This document shows positions 33,251-47,700 of a stretch of DNA of 64,000 nt, one piece after another. This DNA is from Straminergon stramineum. Its lineage: Eukaryota; Streptophyta; Bryopsida; Hypnales; Calliergonaceae. The notes beneath the pieces are model-generated. The model had not been told where the DNA came from. It searched no databases and saw only the letters and a list, made by a program, of their open reading frames with translations. Within the stretch, counting starts at the first letter, position 1. Every line of letters starts with the position of its first letter. Both the position numbers and the translations under genes were made by a program. The stretch covers positions 15,877,001 through 15,941,000 of the forward strand of contig OY987266.1 of NCBI GenBank assembly GCA_963920665.1, written 5' to 3'.

Positions 33251-35100
33251 AATGAAAGTGGTGTATATCAAATGGTATGGGATCACAATTTGAAAATTCA
33301 ATTGTGGAATTTACATACAAAAACAATTATAGAGTGTGAGTTTTAGATTCCTTCTTGAGGATTAGATTTTCCTATGCTATCATCAATATTTTTGTTCTGA
33401 ATATTATCAATTTTGTTTAAAATTTGTTAGAATGTGTTTGAAATGAGGTTCTCTTCACATGGTGATTTTTTAAAATTTTTGGGTTCTTACAATCTACAAC
33501 ACCATTGTGGCTAATCCCATCTTGAGCTCTAGTCTTTGCAATTTAGTTTTCGTCAACTACATGACATACTTCCAGATTTGGAATTTAAAAAAAATATGTA
33601 CACTTGTAATATGAAATTTAACATTTCAAGAAGACAAACACATCATATATTATATCTAGAAAGTAGAATGACTCCTCTCTATGTTATATACAGAAGATTC
33701 TTTAGTTTCAAACAATTTGTCATTTTCTTTTTCGACATTGGTGCACGTCAAGGTTATTTTAATTCTAATTTGTAGGTTGTTGGCATGCTCCAAACATATG
33801 AAGAATATATATGTGTCCGTGCAAAAGTGAATATACTTATGCATGAGTTTGACGTTGCTCTCCTACGATAGAACTTGAGTTGCTCCACCTTAATATTTGA
33901 TACCTCCTGTCCACTTCATTCATTCACATGGAAATTTTGTTTCTCCTCTTCTATACGAAGGTGGAAATTTGAAGTTGGAGCTGACAAATTTTCGTCTATA
34001 GCAACCTTCCCTCTTCTCCGCAATCATTGCAACTCCTTCCGCGATGAGAACAAAATTTTGCCTTTCTTCATCCTCTTTCTAAAACAACATTGGGAAACAC
34101 TATCAATTCTATCTTTTGTAGCATGCATGAGACTAGTAGATCATAATGTGGAATGAATTTGAAGAAATATAGCAAGATTTAAGCAACGGCAGGAATGCAT
34201 ATTCCAGTATGGACTTCACACTATTTTCAATACAGCACGTAAGTTCAAATCCTATGGTGTTCACTAGAATGGGTAGACAATGACTTCAACTTTCATGTTA
34301 AAGGATTATTTCATGTTCATAGTAATGGGATTAAAATTTTCAAATTTCCACGGCAATCTTGGGAATTATGTCACCACATATTGTACAACTCTTCACTACT
34401 AAGTATTTCATTTATGGCAACCTAATGTAGGTAGACAAATAGTTTCAAATTCATTGGCATCCACAAATTTGTGGAACATATTAAATGTCATGATGGCCAT
34501 ACTTTAATTGGAAGTGTAGAAAAGTGGTTTTGAATTTGAACTTGGGTAATTAGTTACAATGTAAGCACCAAAAGCCATCATCATAAGCAATTATGCATAG
34601 TTCAAGGTACCTATCCTGTACAATATTAGTTCCCTAGTATTGGCCGTAGACAATTTTGAATTTCTTAAAACTACTAGACATTCTAGAAATAGTATGTTAG
34701 TAATTTCTATGATTTTTCAAAGTGGAGGCTCGTAGACTAGTAAAACCGTCATATCAATTTAAGGGACTTATATCTACATAAATAACCCTCTTTACACCCA
34801 ATCACATTTAAATACGGAGACAGTCTATGGAGAATTAATTAGAAGTCTATAAACTATTTAAATGTTTAATGGAAAATCAATTTGAGTGGCGGTTCTAGAT
34901 ATACGAGATTGGAGACCTCTGACAATATTGTTGTTTATCAACTAGTAATACAATTACATTTTGTCCTAATCATGTCCATTTAATTGTATACCTCATGCTT
35001 ACATAATGTTTACAATAGAACCTCATACACATAGTAAGTTAGTCTCTAATCTCTAATAAGTTTTCATTGGATATTGTTCTCATTGTCGTTGTTTCTTCAT
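33251..35100. other. AT-rich region upstream of the MULE
   Basis: No gene is supported. It probably includes the 5' flank or terminal region of the MULE that follows, but no terminal inverted repeat was identified by eye. Confidence 0.4.
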
Positions 35101-38100
35101 ATGCTATCAATGGCCTCCATTCGAGCGGATGGCCATGAGATTCCCCTTGTTCTCCCTCTTGGAGAAGAAGGATATGTTATAGTGTCTTCACACCTTCTTT
35201 ATGTCCGATTTGGTTTTCTCCAATCCAGTATATATGTTGAAGAAGAAGTCATGTCTGATTCTGGAAGCTTGAAGGAGTATGTCCACATGATGAAGTTAGA
35301 ACTGGAGGATGGTCATGCCTGGCACCTTCGTCTAGGTCGCTATAGAGCTTATGGGTTGTTGTCTCTCATGATGGGTGCTTCCATCGAGATTTTACCTCGC
35401 CAATCAGATCCTTCCACCCTAGATATGCCTCCTGCTCGGCATGATATTAGGAATTCTATGGAAGGTCAACACATGACAAAGGCGAGTAATACAATTCAAC
35501 TTCTTCGTGTGAAACATGAAGTCCTTCACCATGTTATAGATATATCTAGTGAGTCAGAAGGAGAGCCCCCTAGCCAACCAAGTATTCAAGCACCGCTTCC
35601 TGTTAGAGTCCTTGAAGATATGCTTAGGACAACTTCTAGTACATACCACACGCCATCAAGTAGTCCTGCTCTGTCGACTCACTCTCGCCCACCAACTTAT
35701 CCAAATAGTATAGACACAACCAGTATTGTTGGGTGCTAAAGGAATTTGGCATCAATTCGTGGATCTAGGAATGAAGTTGCTACATTAGATTACGATTCGC
35801 TGATTCATCACAAAGTGCAGTATCTCCCCGCAAACTTTGATGGAGACGTAGTATTTGAGTTGCCTTCACTTCGTGTTTCATCTTCATCATCTACTGGTGG
35901 AAATCTATAGGGCATGGATAAACGATATGATGGTCATGCTTGGTGTCAGACCATGACATCCAATATCCACAACCAAGATGGCCTGAAGTTTAGAAAGTCC
36001 TCTTGTGTAGGCCATTTGGTATGTAACAACTCCGAGTGTGATTACTTGAAGCGGTCCTCTAAACGCAATGAGACAGAGTGGTTTGGTTCTACTATTGCTC
36101 CATTCCATATTGGCTCAAATCCTCCGAAGGATTCAAGTATTATTTGCAAGATATGCAAATATCCACCTCATTGTGTTATTATTTGTGATGCTAGAATATA
36201 TTATGTTTTCATTGACATTGCATTGATGACGAGAGCATGCATTCATTTAGGTAATCACATGCATCCTGTGGCTTCAGGAACATGTAGAGAGTCTTTAGAC
36301 ACTATTTCCGGTCTCATTGCAAGCGAGGTTGCCAAGACTCCAACTGCCACTAACTCAGCCATCGCCCTTGGAGCTAGTAAGCAATTTCTAGACAACCACC
36401 TTATTCACAATGGCGATGGTCCTAAGGAGATGTTGCAAGGAAAGTCGTTAGAGGATGTCATGGATAGGTTCCAAATACTAAGTTCTCCTAACATCCATAA
36501 CATTATCACTTCATTCCGTAGCACTGATAAAGGTGGGGTCATAGATAGCATCATGAATATGAAATGGAATTTGAAGTTTAAATACATTCATGACAGTGTC
36601 TTTCCCGGACAAGGAAAAGAGAAGGTATACTTGTTTAAAATGTTGGTTCAAGGACCTGGTAGTGGAATGGACTTGGTGAAGCGCATGCAACCCGGAGGAG
36701 ATTTAGAGAACGCGTGGCTTATATTTGACCATGTAAAACGTGTTAAAGATTGGACAACCATGGCATGCCATGTATATGACACAGGATGCAGGAAGGTCAT
36801 TACAATCGCCATTTGTGACATGCAATCTGAAGATACAGAAGTGCAATGCATCATGTGGAGGTTACTAAATGATGTTATGAGACGCAATGGCGTGATGAGT
36901 CCTTACTTCAAGGGTTTCATGGTAGATAATGCACAAACAAATTGGAATGCTATTCGCATTGTATACAGCACGGGGAATACCAAAGAGGAGCTTGTTAACT
37001 GGGAGCGTACATGTCTCTTGCATTGGAATACTTCGATGCATCGACATACCCAAAAGCTCATTAAACCGGATATGCAACACCAACATACTCGTTTGTGCTC
37101 CCAATATAAAGATTCCAAGACCGTGGAGGAAGCCGAGACATGGTACTTAGCGATTCGTTCTTGGTGGCTATCATCCAGAGCAACTTCGGAAGAGGCTTTG
37201 CGTAAATTGGAGTTGTGGCTTGCATTTTGGCACTTTCGATATCGCCAATGGGGCGGGTTCATGCAAATGGTACATTATTCGATGTCATTTTTTTAATAAT
37301 GTCTTGCTTGTACAACCATTTTCATTTCATAATATCTTTCCTATAGAACTACTTGCATTCCAATTTTGTTCCCTACAAACTAAACCACTACCTCTGATAG
37401 AATTCTGATCACCAAAGGTAATGATTGACTTCCCCTTGGGGCCGAGGGGACCCTTTGCCTTACAATGGAGTGATCAAAAAATTATAGTAGTATACCTTAG
37501 TGAAAGATATGGCATGTTTTTTTTTTCAGTCATTATATTTTGGGCTAAAGAAAACCCTTTTTCTCTTTCTAGGGGTTGAGTCTTGACGAAATGGCGGACA
37601 TGCCATCATGCAATTTATTAGAAACAATGCATAACAAATGGTTGCAACAATCAGGCAATCGAGGTAATGACTTATTTGCCGCCACTTGTGATGATTGCAT
37701 TCGCGCCTTTATGCAAATGACAAATTACCAAGCATTCTTGAATGGCACAACATCAAGGTCAGGGCCATCCAAAGAAGAACTGAAGTTAAGAGGCGCTAGA
37801 CGGAGTGGCGATCCAAAGAATATTGTAGAGGCTTTGAATGGCCTTCTTGGAGTAGTTGGTGTTTGAACACATATTCCACATTTGGAAGGTGAAGAGGTGT
37901 TTGGTAGTAGTAAGCGCAAACTTGACCTTCCCATTGGTTTGGATGGTGACTCCCATCATCCAGACAAGGTCAACTTCTCTCAACCACGAGTGCAAACACG
38001 ATCTACATATACACCAACAATGGCCTCAAATGAAGAAGAAACTTTGCCTACCTCTATGAATATACCACATGTCACAATTGCGATGGAGAGTGATTGTGAC

Positions 38101-38979
38101 ACTTTGCAATGGCATATTGCACGGATTTCGCAAAAATCAAGTTGCAAATGTCATGCCCAACAGAGGGGATCAAACATTCGTTGCATTGCCAAAATTGCAA
38201 AGGGATCTAAAGGCACTCCAACTCCAACGTATCGTGGTAGAAAAAAACAATATCGAGGAAACAAGGAGATCATGACTGACTTTTGGTTTTGTCCAGATGA
38301 TATTGACCGATGTGTACGAGGCTCTAAACGTCCTTGGGTAATTAATTGGCCCCAAGTACCTAATGTGTGGCCTATTCTATCTGACACTAGATTGAATCAC
38401 CAAGAAACCCTACTACTGCAAGATGCTGGCTTCCAACTCCAAGAGCGACCACCTATATCACCTTGAGGATTATTCAGAATGTCCAATATTTTTGAAGTGG
38501 TCCTCTACGATTAGCCTAGTCCTTTGCATGCGAACACGTATCCAACAACAAGAAGGAGCAAAGCTCTTCGCCGTATTGTAAATGCTCCTACTATAGAACA
38601 TCGCAATAAATGGGAGAGTACTGGAAATGTCAAATGATTGATCTTGAGAGTAACTATGTTGCCTTTCCCTGGGCTTGGAGCCATAATCTCTCTTCAATCT
38701 GGAATTCAACCTACAGAAAAGGTTTATCGAATTACACTTGGCATGTACTCGGAGTGCACTTGTCTAGATTTTGTAGACATGGCTATCTCAGCAATTGGTG
38801 GCCGCCATCAGTATGTGAATTGCAAACACCTTTACTACTTGTTTCGTTATTTTTGCAAAATGAATCCAATAGACAATAAGTTTATACATTCTCTAAGCTT
38901 CAGCTTCAATGAAGTGAAGCTCCTTCTCAGTAGGGCTGGTATCATCAAGCTTCCAAATGAGAATCTTCATCATACCTAG
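35101..38979 (+). pseudogene. MULE (Mutator-like) transposase with WRKY/GCM1-type finger and SWIM finger, six in-frame stops
   Basis: The frame is continuous from ATG 35101 to 38979 across one intron (about 37270-37572; ATG|GTACAT to TTTCTAG|GGG, phase 0). Stops: TAA 35737-35739, TAG 35908-35910, TGA 37864-37866, TGA 38464-38466, TAG 38512-38514, TGA 38635-38637. Domains: an unfamiliar N-terminal block (LPLGEEGYVIVSSHLLYVRF); a GCM1/WRKY-like zinc finger (KSSCVGHLVCNNSECDYL, then CKICKYPPHC and CIHLGNHMHPV, about 35990-36270); a MULE RNase-H-like core (IAICDMQSEDTEVQ, FMVDNAQTNWNAI, CLLHW, about 36810-37030); and a C-terminal SWIM finger (ECTC ... NCKHLYYLF, about 38750-38850). WRKY-GCM1 fingers in MULEs are established knowledge. 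The product would cut its own ends and move DNA in the nucleus. This copy is dead as read. Confidence 0.85.
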
Positions 38980-41900
38980 ATGACTAAGAATCTTTGAGTG
39001 TTTACATTTCAGATTGGAAGGTTGTAGATTGAAATTAGATATGTAGCTTCAAGAGTATTGTTTTCTATCTAGACAAATACTGTAATTTGCCAAAGTATTC
39101 AATACAGTCTTTTTTCAATTTCAATTTGCATTGTACTATAGTTCAATTATTTACCATTAAAATATATACTTTTGGTGTTTAGTACGTTATGAAAATAAAA
39201 CATTTTACACAAATTGTACATAACAACAATAATAGGTCCGTGCTAATAGGTCCACGAGAATATCTTCACGGTAATAGGCACTATAATTTACTAAAAATAG
39301 AAAATTTTATCCTAATTTTTATAATGCTATTTCTTTTTAGAAATCTTATTGACTTTTTTCTTAAAATTTTCTAAATGTTAGAACTCAATGCTCACATAGT
39401 CCCTGCTCACTGCTCGTAGGCTTGTGCTCGCAGGCTCACAAACTAGCACCGTTGATATATGCTACAACATCTTCACAAAATAACATGATGTCTCTAATTT
39501 CTTGATGCTTGATGCCAATCTGGTGCAAATTTTTTTTCTTTTATTTGGACCTTTGTGAGCCCTCAAGTTGACACTTAGAACTTAGGGTTTTCTTTTTTTT
39601 TTCGTTTCGTTAGTATTTTAGTGTATTTATATGCAAAAATGCATAAAAAGAGTATTTGAGTGGTATTTGGTAGAAGTCCTTACCAATATAGTGAGGAGTC
39701 ATCCTAAAAGTATGGAGTACCTGAAATACTCCAAATTCATACTTCCAGTGCCTAGTTGAGAGTCTGAGAGGTCAATTAAGTATTTTCGAGAGAATCAAGG
39801 GTCTGAGTGTTAGTTAGTCCTAGTAGTTGTCCATGTTAAACTAAGTCCTACAAATACATGTGACAAGTTGGCTAAGTCCATTTTAGGTCTAGAGAGTCTA
39901 ATACAGGTCACCATCCAATCTGTAAAGAATTTGGATTGGTAAATTCTTATTTGCAAGTAACTTATAGAAGAATGATCCAATCTGCAAATAAAGCAATGAG
40001 AAAGCGACCGAAGTATGAAGAAATGTGCTTTTAGTCTAAAAGCATGCCAAGAGCCAACATTGGAGCCGGTTGTTCCAAGATTCCCTGATACAAGAATAAT
40101 TTCCCCCTCGAGTGAAAATTAATAGGAAATTGTTAATTTTAGCTTTCCTATGAATAGTGCAAAGTAAAATGTAATATTGCACTTTGGTTTTGGAAGTTTC
40201 CTAGAAGTTGCCCAAAACGTTTCGGATTTTTCCGAAACAATTACAATGACTCCATGGGAAGTCAACTGCCTTTGAACATGGTCATAAATTCTTAGAAATT
40301 ACTCATGATGTGATAAAATCCCACTAAAAATTAGGATAGTGTTTTGTGTGCTAATAAAGCGCCCCACAAAGTTTGAAGACATTCCGACATTCCGACATTC
40401 CTAAGTACCAGAATCGCCAACAACATTGAACTTTTGAAGAATTTACAATTTTAGGGCGGATTGACCGACGTACCGGGAGATAGCAGTGTTTAAATGACAT
40501 GAATGAGGGTTCTTCTCTTACTCCCAAGAACCTTCTAAGTAATTGTAACTAGATTGTTTCCTCAAAGGAAACAAATTCCAAAAGTTAGAGTTTTCACTTT
40601 TTTTTGGAGTTACTATAAGTTGATTTTACACTTATAAACGGATGAGATGAAAGGGGTTAAGGTGTTTCATTGGCTAATTTGGGTCTTCTAAACACAATAG
40701 CGCAATCATTTTTCAATTTGGAGTTGTTCTCTAGAAGATAGGAAGGGTCCAGCAGTAGGTTTGACTTTTCTAGAGTAATTAGTAGTAATTCAAAGTTAAT
40801 TTTGCAAATATCTTTTGGAAAATTGAAGATTGGATTTGGGTAAGATCTCTTTTCTTGCGTAATAAGCCGTCTTTTGTTTAAAGAAGGACAATTTAGAAAT
40901 ACTTTGGGTTAATTAGCAAAATATCTAGGTTAATTAGGGTTATTTTTGAAATATCTGTGAAAAAAGATCTTGGATTTGATTTGGCCAAGATTTATTAGCT
41001 AAATGAAGAGGGTTCTAAAGAATTCTTCCATTAAACAAAGATTATTTTAGAAATATGTTAGGGTAGTTTAGGAAATATCTTGAGATCAAAAGTAAATATT
41101 TTTCCACTGACAACTTATCAAGGAAGGGCTTGGCACAAGTATAAAAGGCCCTTCCCTCAAGCTTGTTGGTACCCTCATTCTTATATATAACCTTTGCTTT
41201 TGTTTCTCCTTTGCTACCAGCATGGTTGGAGCATTGATCCAAGTCGAGATCCGACCTAATTTTCATTCTAATTCTTGATTTGTACACTTTGAAGGACGAG
41301 ATGGTCCCTTCAAAGTGATTTCTATTTGATTTTTTTGATTTCTCGAGGCTAAGCCTCCATTTTCTTTGATTTGTAAGAGTTTTTGAAGGGATAGACCTTC
41401 AAACTCTAATTTTGTTTAACATTGCTTGAAAACTAACAGTTTGTGCTCATTACAATAGAATTTGGTGTTAATAAGCATAAGGTGGCGAAGCTTGATTTTG
41501 CCAAAAGTTTATTAAACCAACCTTTACCTAGGATTCGTTGTATAACGGAAATTGGGGCTTTAATTACTAAAGTTCGGTTTAAACGTTGTCATGCATACCT
41601 CCTTTAGTGATTAAACTTGGATACTTTGAAATTTTAAAGAATTAATCTTTAATGTTCAGTTAAACACTGTTATGTGTACCTCCTTTAAAGATTAGAACTT
41701 TCAAAATACTATAATTTGACCATCCATACCGTGTATACCTAGGGTTGCCCCTGCACGGCGAAGCTTTGACTTTAGAATTTCCAAAATTGATATTTCAAAA
41801 GTGCTTCCAAGTATTTAAGTATTTGAAACCATTAGAGAAATCTCTCTCTTTGCACGATTGAAAAATGCCTTGCAGGTGTAGTAATTGAAAACATTTGATT

Positions 41901-43141
41901 TAGTGAGAAAGATTAGAGAAAGTTAGTTAAAGTTCTTTAGTTGAACCCTTGATTAAACCTTTAGTAGTAGTTAGAAAAAATTCAAAAATTTAGCTTAGTT
42001 CTTCCTTTATTTAAAGTTACTAAAATTATTCCAAAGTAGAGTTCCAATTAGTTTAGAATACTGAGTTTGTTAGTTTAAACTTATTCCCAAAAAATACCAA
42101 AAATAAATCCATTTGAATGTCATAGTTATAGGCTTATAGTAGTGAAGTTTGCTTAGGAGAAATTTCCTTCAAAAACCCAAATTTTGAGTAGTTAGGAAAT
42201 TAATTAAAATTAGCATATGTGGTGAGAGTTTCCAAAAATCAGTGATAATGAAGTCATAACCCAATAATAAAAGCTGGGTATATTAATCCAGCAACCAATC
42301 TTGAGAGAACCACCACAACCAGTACAAAGGGAAATCAGTAGCAAGAGAACAACTAAGGAAGGGGATGGAACAACCACGGGGAAGGGGAGTGCAACTTGTC
42401 ACACCTCGCCATGTGGCCCCCGTCGCTCAGGACCTAGGGAGCCTAGCTTGACTTAGGGAGCCATCTCGATCCAGGGAACACAGCTCGACCCACAAAGAGC
42501 TCACCTTGACCAAATAGCGAGCCAGCTTGCACCCAACGATTTCAAGGAAAAGACAGATCAAAGTTCCGAAACTTAGAGGTGAGTTTTGAAAAAATGCTTT
42601 GAAAAATTCTAATTAATTTAGAAGGTGTTAAGACTCATCACAAATTAGCTTAAAACTCATCAACTCTTAAGAATATCAAACGCAAAACAACAAATGAGAG
42701 AGTTGAGGAGTTGAAGAGAAAGGTCGGAGACGAAAGGAAGAAGAAGAATCTAAACAATCAATAAGGTAAGAATCTCTTGGATTTTATTTAAATTTTATTC
42801 TCATTACTATTCATTAAATTGTTGGTTAGTCATTAATTAGGATTCTAATGGGAATTAGAAGGCTAGGCTTTGGTTAAGTTTTGTTTTATTAGGCTTAATA
42901 AGACAAATAGATAAAGACAAAACACCAACTAATATCTTTTGGATGATTAGGAAATTACAAAATAATTAGGATTTATTTGATTTGATTTGATTTAGGGGAT
43001 TTAAAAGGTTTTGAGGTATTAAAATAATTTCGAATTAATTAAGAATTGTTTTAAATACAACCAAAATTAATAAAATCCCATAACCATTAGTAAGAAAGAA
43101 ATTGAAATTGAAATACGACATTGAACGAGGATTAATTTCAA
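38980..43141. other. Decayed repeat-rich DNA; possible LTR-like promoter
   Basis: No gene is supported. TATAAAAGG at 41140-41148 could be a TATA box for plus-strand transcription, as in an LTR. Two partial direct repeats with ATACCTCCTTTAGTGATTA and GTACCTCCTTTAAAGATTA lie about 90 bp apart near 41600 and 41690. No primer-binding site or reverse transcriptase was seen. Confidence 0.3.
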
Positions 43142-44741
43142 ATGGCGTATTGGATTAGCAAAATGGAGAATGGAGTGGTTTACTACGAAACCATTCATCT
43201 TGTGATCCTTCAGGATGGTACGATTGACCCCTTCATGGGAAAGGTACATTAAAATTCTTCACAATTTATTTTTAAGTTCGATTTGATTAAAATTTCACTT
43301 GATAGAATAAACCATTGAAAACTTTAGGAAAATTAGAAAAGAAAATTATCATTTAAAAATTAAAATTAAAATTTAATTTAGAAAATAATCCAAAATTTAA
43401 ACAACTACAATTAAATAAACCTTATTTGAAATTTGGATGAAAAATTAATATTTCCATCCAAAATAATCAAACAAAAGAATCTTAGAATCTTAGGAGAATT
43501 TAGAATTTAGACTAATTTAGAAATTATAATTGTTTTTTTAGACTAAGAGTAATTAATGAATGAAATTTAATTTGTTAGATTTTAAAAATAAATTTCATTC
43601 ATTAATAACTTTTTTGTTAGGAATTTAGTTTTTTCATGTATTACCTTCTTGGGAAGGTAATTTCTGAGTTTTCATTTAAAAAATATAAAACCCTAAAATT
43701 AATAGTTTTAGATTAGAAAGTTTGATTTAAGTTAGATTAGAAGGTAATTAAAAATTATTTCTAAAGAATCTTTAAGGAATCATTAAAATTAGGAATCAAG
43801 CAAGGAATCTTTTAAAGATTCTAGAACCTATTTTCATTTTAAAAATATTTTCATTTTAAATGAGAAAAGGTTGGATGAAGTTTAATCCTAATTTGGATGA
43901 ATTTCTTTGATTAATTGGTCAAAATTAGGTTTAGTCTTAGAATTAGGTAATTAACATAATTAAAAACTCAACCTTAAAATTTAGATTTATTTCGATTAGT
44001 TTTACTATTTTTAATTCATGGATGAAGGTTGTGATATAGTTTAGGGATCAATATTTCATCCATTCATTTCTAGGGAAGTCAAAATTTAACTTGCTTTATC
44101 ATTCTGGAAAGGGAAAATTGCATTCTAAAAGTTAGGTTAGATTGATTTTAGTTTGAATTTATCTTTTGATTAGATATTAAATTTAGTTTACCATAGTTTT
44201 AAAGTTTAGAATTTACATAATTTGAGTTCAATTTGAATATTTAAAAACAAAGTATCCATTGCTTAGAAGGTGCGAATTGAACTTAGATTAGGAACACCCT
44301 AAGGAAATTGATTTAACAAGCCGTTAGAACCTATGTGTACGTTTTAACTCAAAGGGTGGAGTTTAAAACACTCACAACCTTGCGGCTCCAAGAGCTATTG
44401 TGTTCAAAGGAATTTTGTATGAAGAAACCTAGTGTATGAAGTGGAAATGTAAAATTTTACAGGAATGGGGTGAAATATTGACCGCGAATCTAATGAGATC
44501 AGACATTGTTCATCCAAAATCAAGAGTTACTAACAATGGCTGTGAAACTATCCATGGCCAAGTAAGCTTACTTCACCTGCCCTCTATTCATCACTACTAT
44601 TCTAGAAAATAATACCATCTCTTGCTTCGAGATTTTTTGCAAGAAATCTCATGTTAGCTTGTTTACTAGTGTCTTCTATGTTTTCAGATTTTCTTTGCAT
44701 TTTTTATGCACGACCCGGACGTTCCTAAAGCCACACTATGA
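43142..44741 (+). CDS. Candidate three-exon small gene, 84 residues, unknown
   Basis: Exon 1, 43142-43243 (34 codons), starts MAYWISKMENGVVYYETIH and ends GGAAAG|GTACAT. Exon 2, 44463-44561 (33 codons), starts after ATTTTACAG, with WGEILTANLMRSDIVHPKSR, and ends GGCCAA|GTAAGC. Exon 3, 44688-44741, follows TTTTCAG and reads IFFAFFMHDPDVPKATL, then TGA. All three borders are phase 0 and all sites are GT-AG. The surrounding DNA is extremely AT-rich and stop-rich, so these open exons stand out. I do not recognise the peptide. It may be part of a larger gene, since GTAAGT also overlaps the stop. Confidence 0.3.
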
Positions 44742-47700
44742 GTAAGTAAGTAAGTGGGATTTTCCCATGAATGATTTCTAGATCATCTGGTTTAAACATT
44801 TCACCTTTCTCTTCATTTCATGATTGAGTAGTTTGTGTTTTTGGTGTTGAAAAAGATGTTCAGATGGTATGGGATTTGTGTGAGTAGATTAGTAACATGG
44901 GTAATGTGATGAAATTAGAAATGAACGATTGCAGTGTAGTGCTACTACACTCTAGTCATGTTCATCATTTAAAAAGAGACTCTATGTGGATTCACTAATT
45001 CACATGGCAATCACATCATGTACATATTGGAGTTCAAAATGTAGAGAATGCTGCCAAATGGATGCAAGCTTTCAGGGAAGTTATTGCAAGGGTGTGGATT
45101 TCAAAGTAAATGATTTTTGTGATCGATTGAGTTGTAACTCAATTTTGGACACAAATGCTTGAATGCCAATTTTAGGATGATCTCATTCAATGCTCTTGAA
45201 TGCTTGATTTCTCCTATTGGGATGTGATTTATCTTCCCATCAGACTAAAAATTGCCAAATGAGATTTTCGATTATTTTGGGTTGTCTTTGTATTTGTTGA
45301 ATTTACAACTTTTGTATAGGCTTTGCCTCAAGGTACCAATAAAACTTTCCTTGCAGCAGCTCAAGGATAGAGGTGCCTTCATCATCTCAAGTCTGACCAT
45401 GCAAAACCATATTTGAACCCTTGATAGTCTCAAATTGTGCTAAACAATAGTGATGACATATTGAGAAGAAAGTATTTGAATTGTTTCAAAATAATTTATT
45501 AACAACCAATCCAAGAACCAAGAGGGATAATTTACAAAAAGATTAGTGTAAGTGCATCAACTATCGATTATTATAAAGGCTCTTTGAGACACGGACATAT
45601 ATATTGTATTAGGCACTCTTGTTTTGTTCAAATTGTATGAAAGATATTGCAGGCACTTAGGAAGAAAAGGAAGTGCGCTAGTTTTGGATTTGTAGGCCAT
45701 CTTCTTTATTGCCATGAATGTGTAGTGTCTTTCGTATATTCAAATTTGTAGAATTGGCACAAATAGGTATTGATACTATTCTTTTTCTTCATTGTATGAT
45801 TGTTATGCTCATGTAAAATAATTTTCATGTATTTCACCTATTTGGGCCTATGAGAAGTTGAGACTTTGTCTTGTTTAATTGTAGGGTTGATGTTCAAGTT
45901 AAGGTAGGGAACCCATTGATGTAGGTAGTAGTAGTGGATTGGTTTAGATGAGACAAACATGAGGACCATATTGTTGCCCGCAACGGTTGCATCATTCAAA
46001 AGCTCTTTGCTAAACACGTGTTAAACTTTTGTTATATTTTCTACTATAGGCTCAAACTTTCTGATCCAAATCCTCCTTTACTAGTGATCTATGCATCTAC
46101 AATCTAATATTGCATTTAATGTGCATCTCAACAAATACCCTCTTAGAGTCAAAAAGGTATTAATAATAAATTGATGTTAACCTAGCTTTAGATCAATATT
46201 TAGATAATGTCAAGGTCACTAATATCAAAATAACAATAAATTATCACAATTTGTGTTACTCTCTACATCAACTTGACATAGATTCAACATGAGGACTAGA
46301 TGAATCGAATTTCTATTAACATTCAAAACTTTATCAATCTAGTGCAGGTTTGTTTCTGTGATGTGTAGTTGATATTTGTCAATGGTTGGTTGCTAAATTT
46401 TTGAGGTTTGGTTTGATGCAGAAACAAACATCTATAGACTGTATGTCCACAATCTATAGTCTAGTCTTGGAAAAGAGAGCATATCAGTGTAGAAGTACCA
46501 AAGCCTGGTACTTCAGCTACTCTTAGTGACTAATCTACTCTTTGTGTATCTTTTTCTTGTGTAGAGAAGCCAATCAATTTTAAGGCTCTAGGGAGGACAA
46601 AGTGTTGCAATAGATTCTTTATGGGATAATAGTTTTGCAAAACAAAACTTGTCTTATTGAAACTAAGTGAATTATGGATCCTAAGGATGTCTTCATCAAG
46701 GTAGCTTGTTGGCCTTCATATAATGGTGTGAGTTTGGATACTCCTCATAGTAATAGACACTGTTTTGGTAGACATGTAGTATTATGATAGATAGTCTTCA
46801 TTTAAAGCATGTAAAAGATAGTTTTGTAATTTTGTATTATAAAGGACATCCTCATTTGGGCAGATTCAGCTTACTTCCATTTCAATCTCGAGTCTCTAGG
46901 TGTATTTGGATTTTGTTTGAGTAGTTGCAATTCGAAGGCCTATTGAAGATCATTTTGTCTATCTTCAAAGCCCAGACTAGACCCAAATTTCAATGGAGGT
47001 CTGGGGTGGTATAACTCTTTTACAATTCATGCTTACGTAGTGTAGGGATATTCAAGCTCACTTAGTATTGTCATGACTCAAGTTGTTTGTGTGGACATTC
47101 TTTTTGTTCCTTTCTTGTCAATGGTGTTACTTTCGTGGTGGGTGTCAAGTTTTTGTTGTCATTGTACTATTTTATTTCCTTTAGATATTTAAATCTCTAA
47201 TAGTTTATACCATAAGAGACGATTTTAGGTATCTCTCTCAATAACACCAAGGAAGGTAAAGGAGGATATTGCTATCGGAATGAGGCAAGTAAGTGTGATG
47301 ACAATGAATGCTACAAAAGAGCCCATTTATTGAAGTGCAATTTTTAGTGGCTAGATTGATGAGCCAAGCACATTACAAAGTGTAAGGTAGGAGGTGTAGA
47401 AACTACCCATTTAAGTGTATATTGGTTTAGGATCTCTTCTACGTGGATCTAAGCATTTTCTAACAAAGTTTTTGGGAAAGAAGAAAGGGGGATACAAGCA
47501 TCACAAATTCATTTGTTATTTTTAGATAGATATGATTCACAATTTAAATAGATATGATTTTCTAAAGCTTGCTTATGTAGGAAGCTATTGAAGGTCATAG
47601 GTACTGCTATTAAGTATCAAGTAATTGTCCATCAATGTTGCAAATGGAGTTAAAAAATGAATGTATAGAAACATTCAACTTGAATAGCATAGTGCATGTA

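Noticed and set aside
36405..37262. Minus-strand frames across the MULE core
   Set aside because: They are antisense shadows of the transposase frame.
1585..38979. In-frame TGA/TAG/TAA as sites of U-to-C RNA editing or a changed genetic code
   Set aside because: U-to-C editing of stops is known from organelles of some seed-free plants. These genes are nuclear transposon-like, use ordinary stops at their ends and have plant introns. Decay by C-to-T change is simpler.
41140..41148. LTR retrotransposon promoter (TATAAAAGG)
   Set aside because: No matching second LTR, primer-binding site or coding domain was found. It is mentioned only as a weak signal.
46841..46990. Faint copia-like pre-integrase translation (GHPHLGRF)
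   Set aside because: Only a few residues fit. No integrase, protease or reverse transcriptase motif or LTR was found around it.
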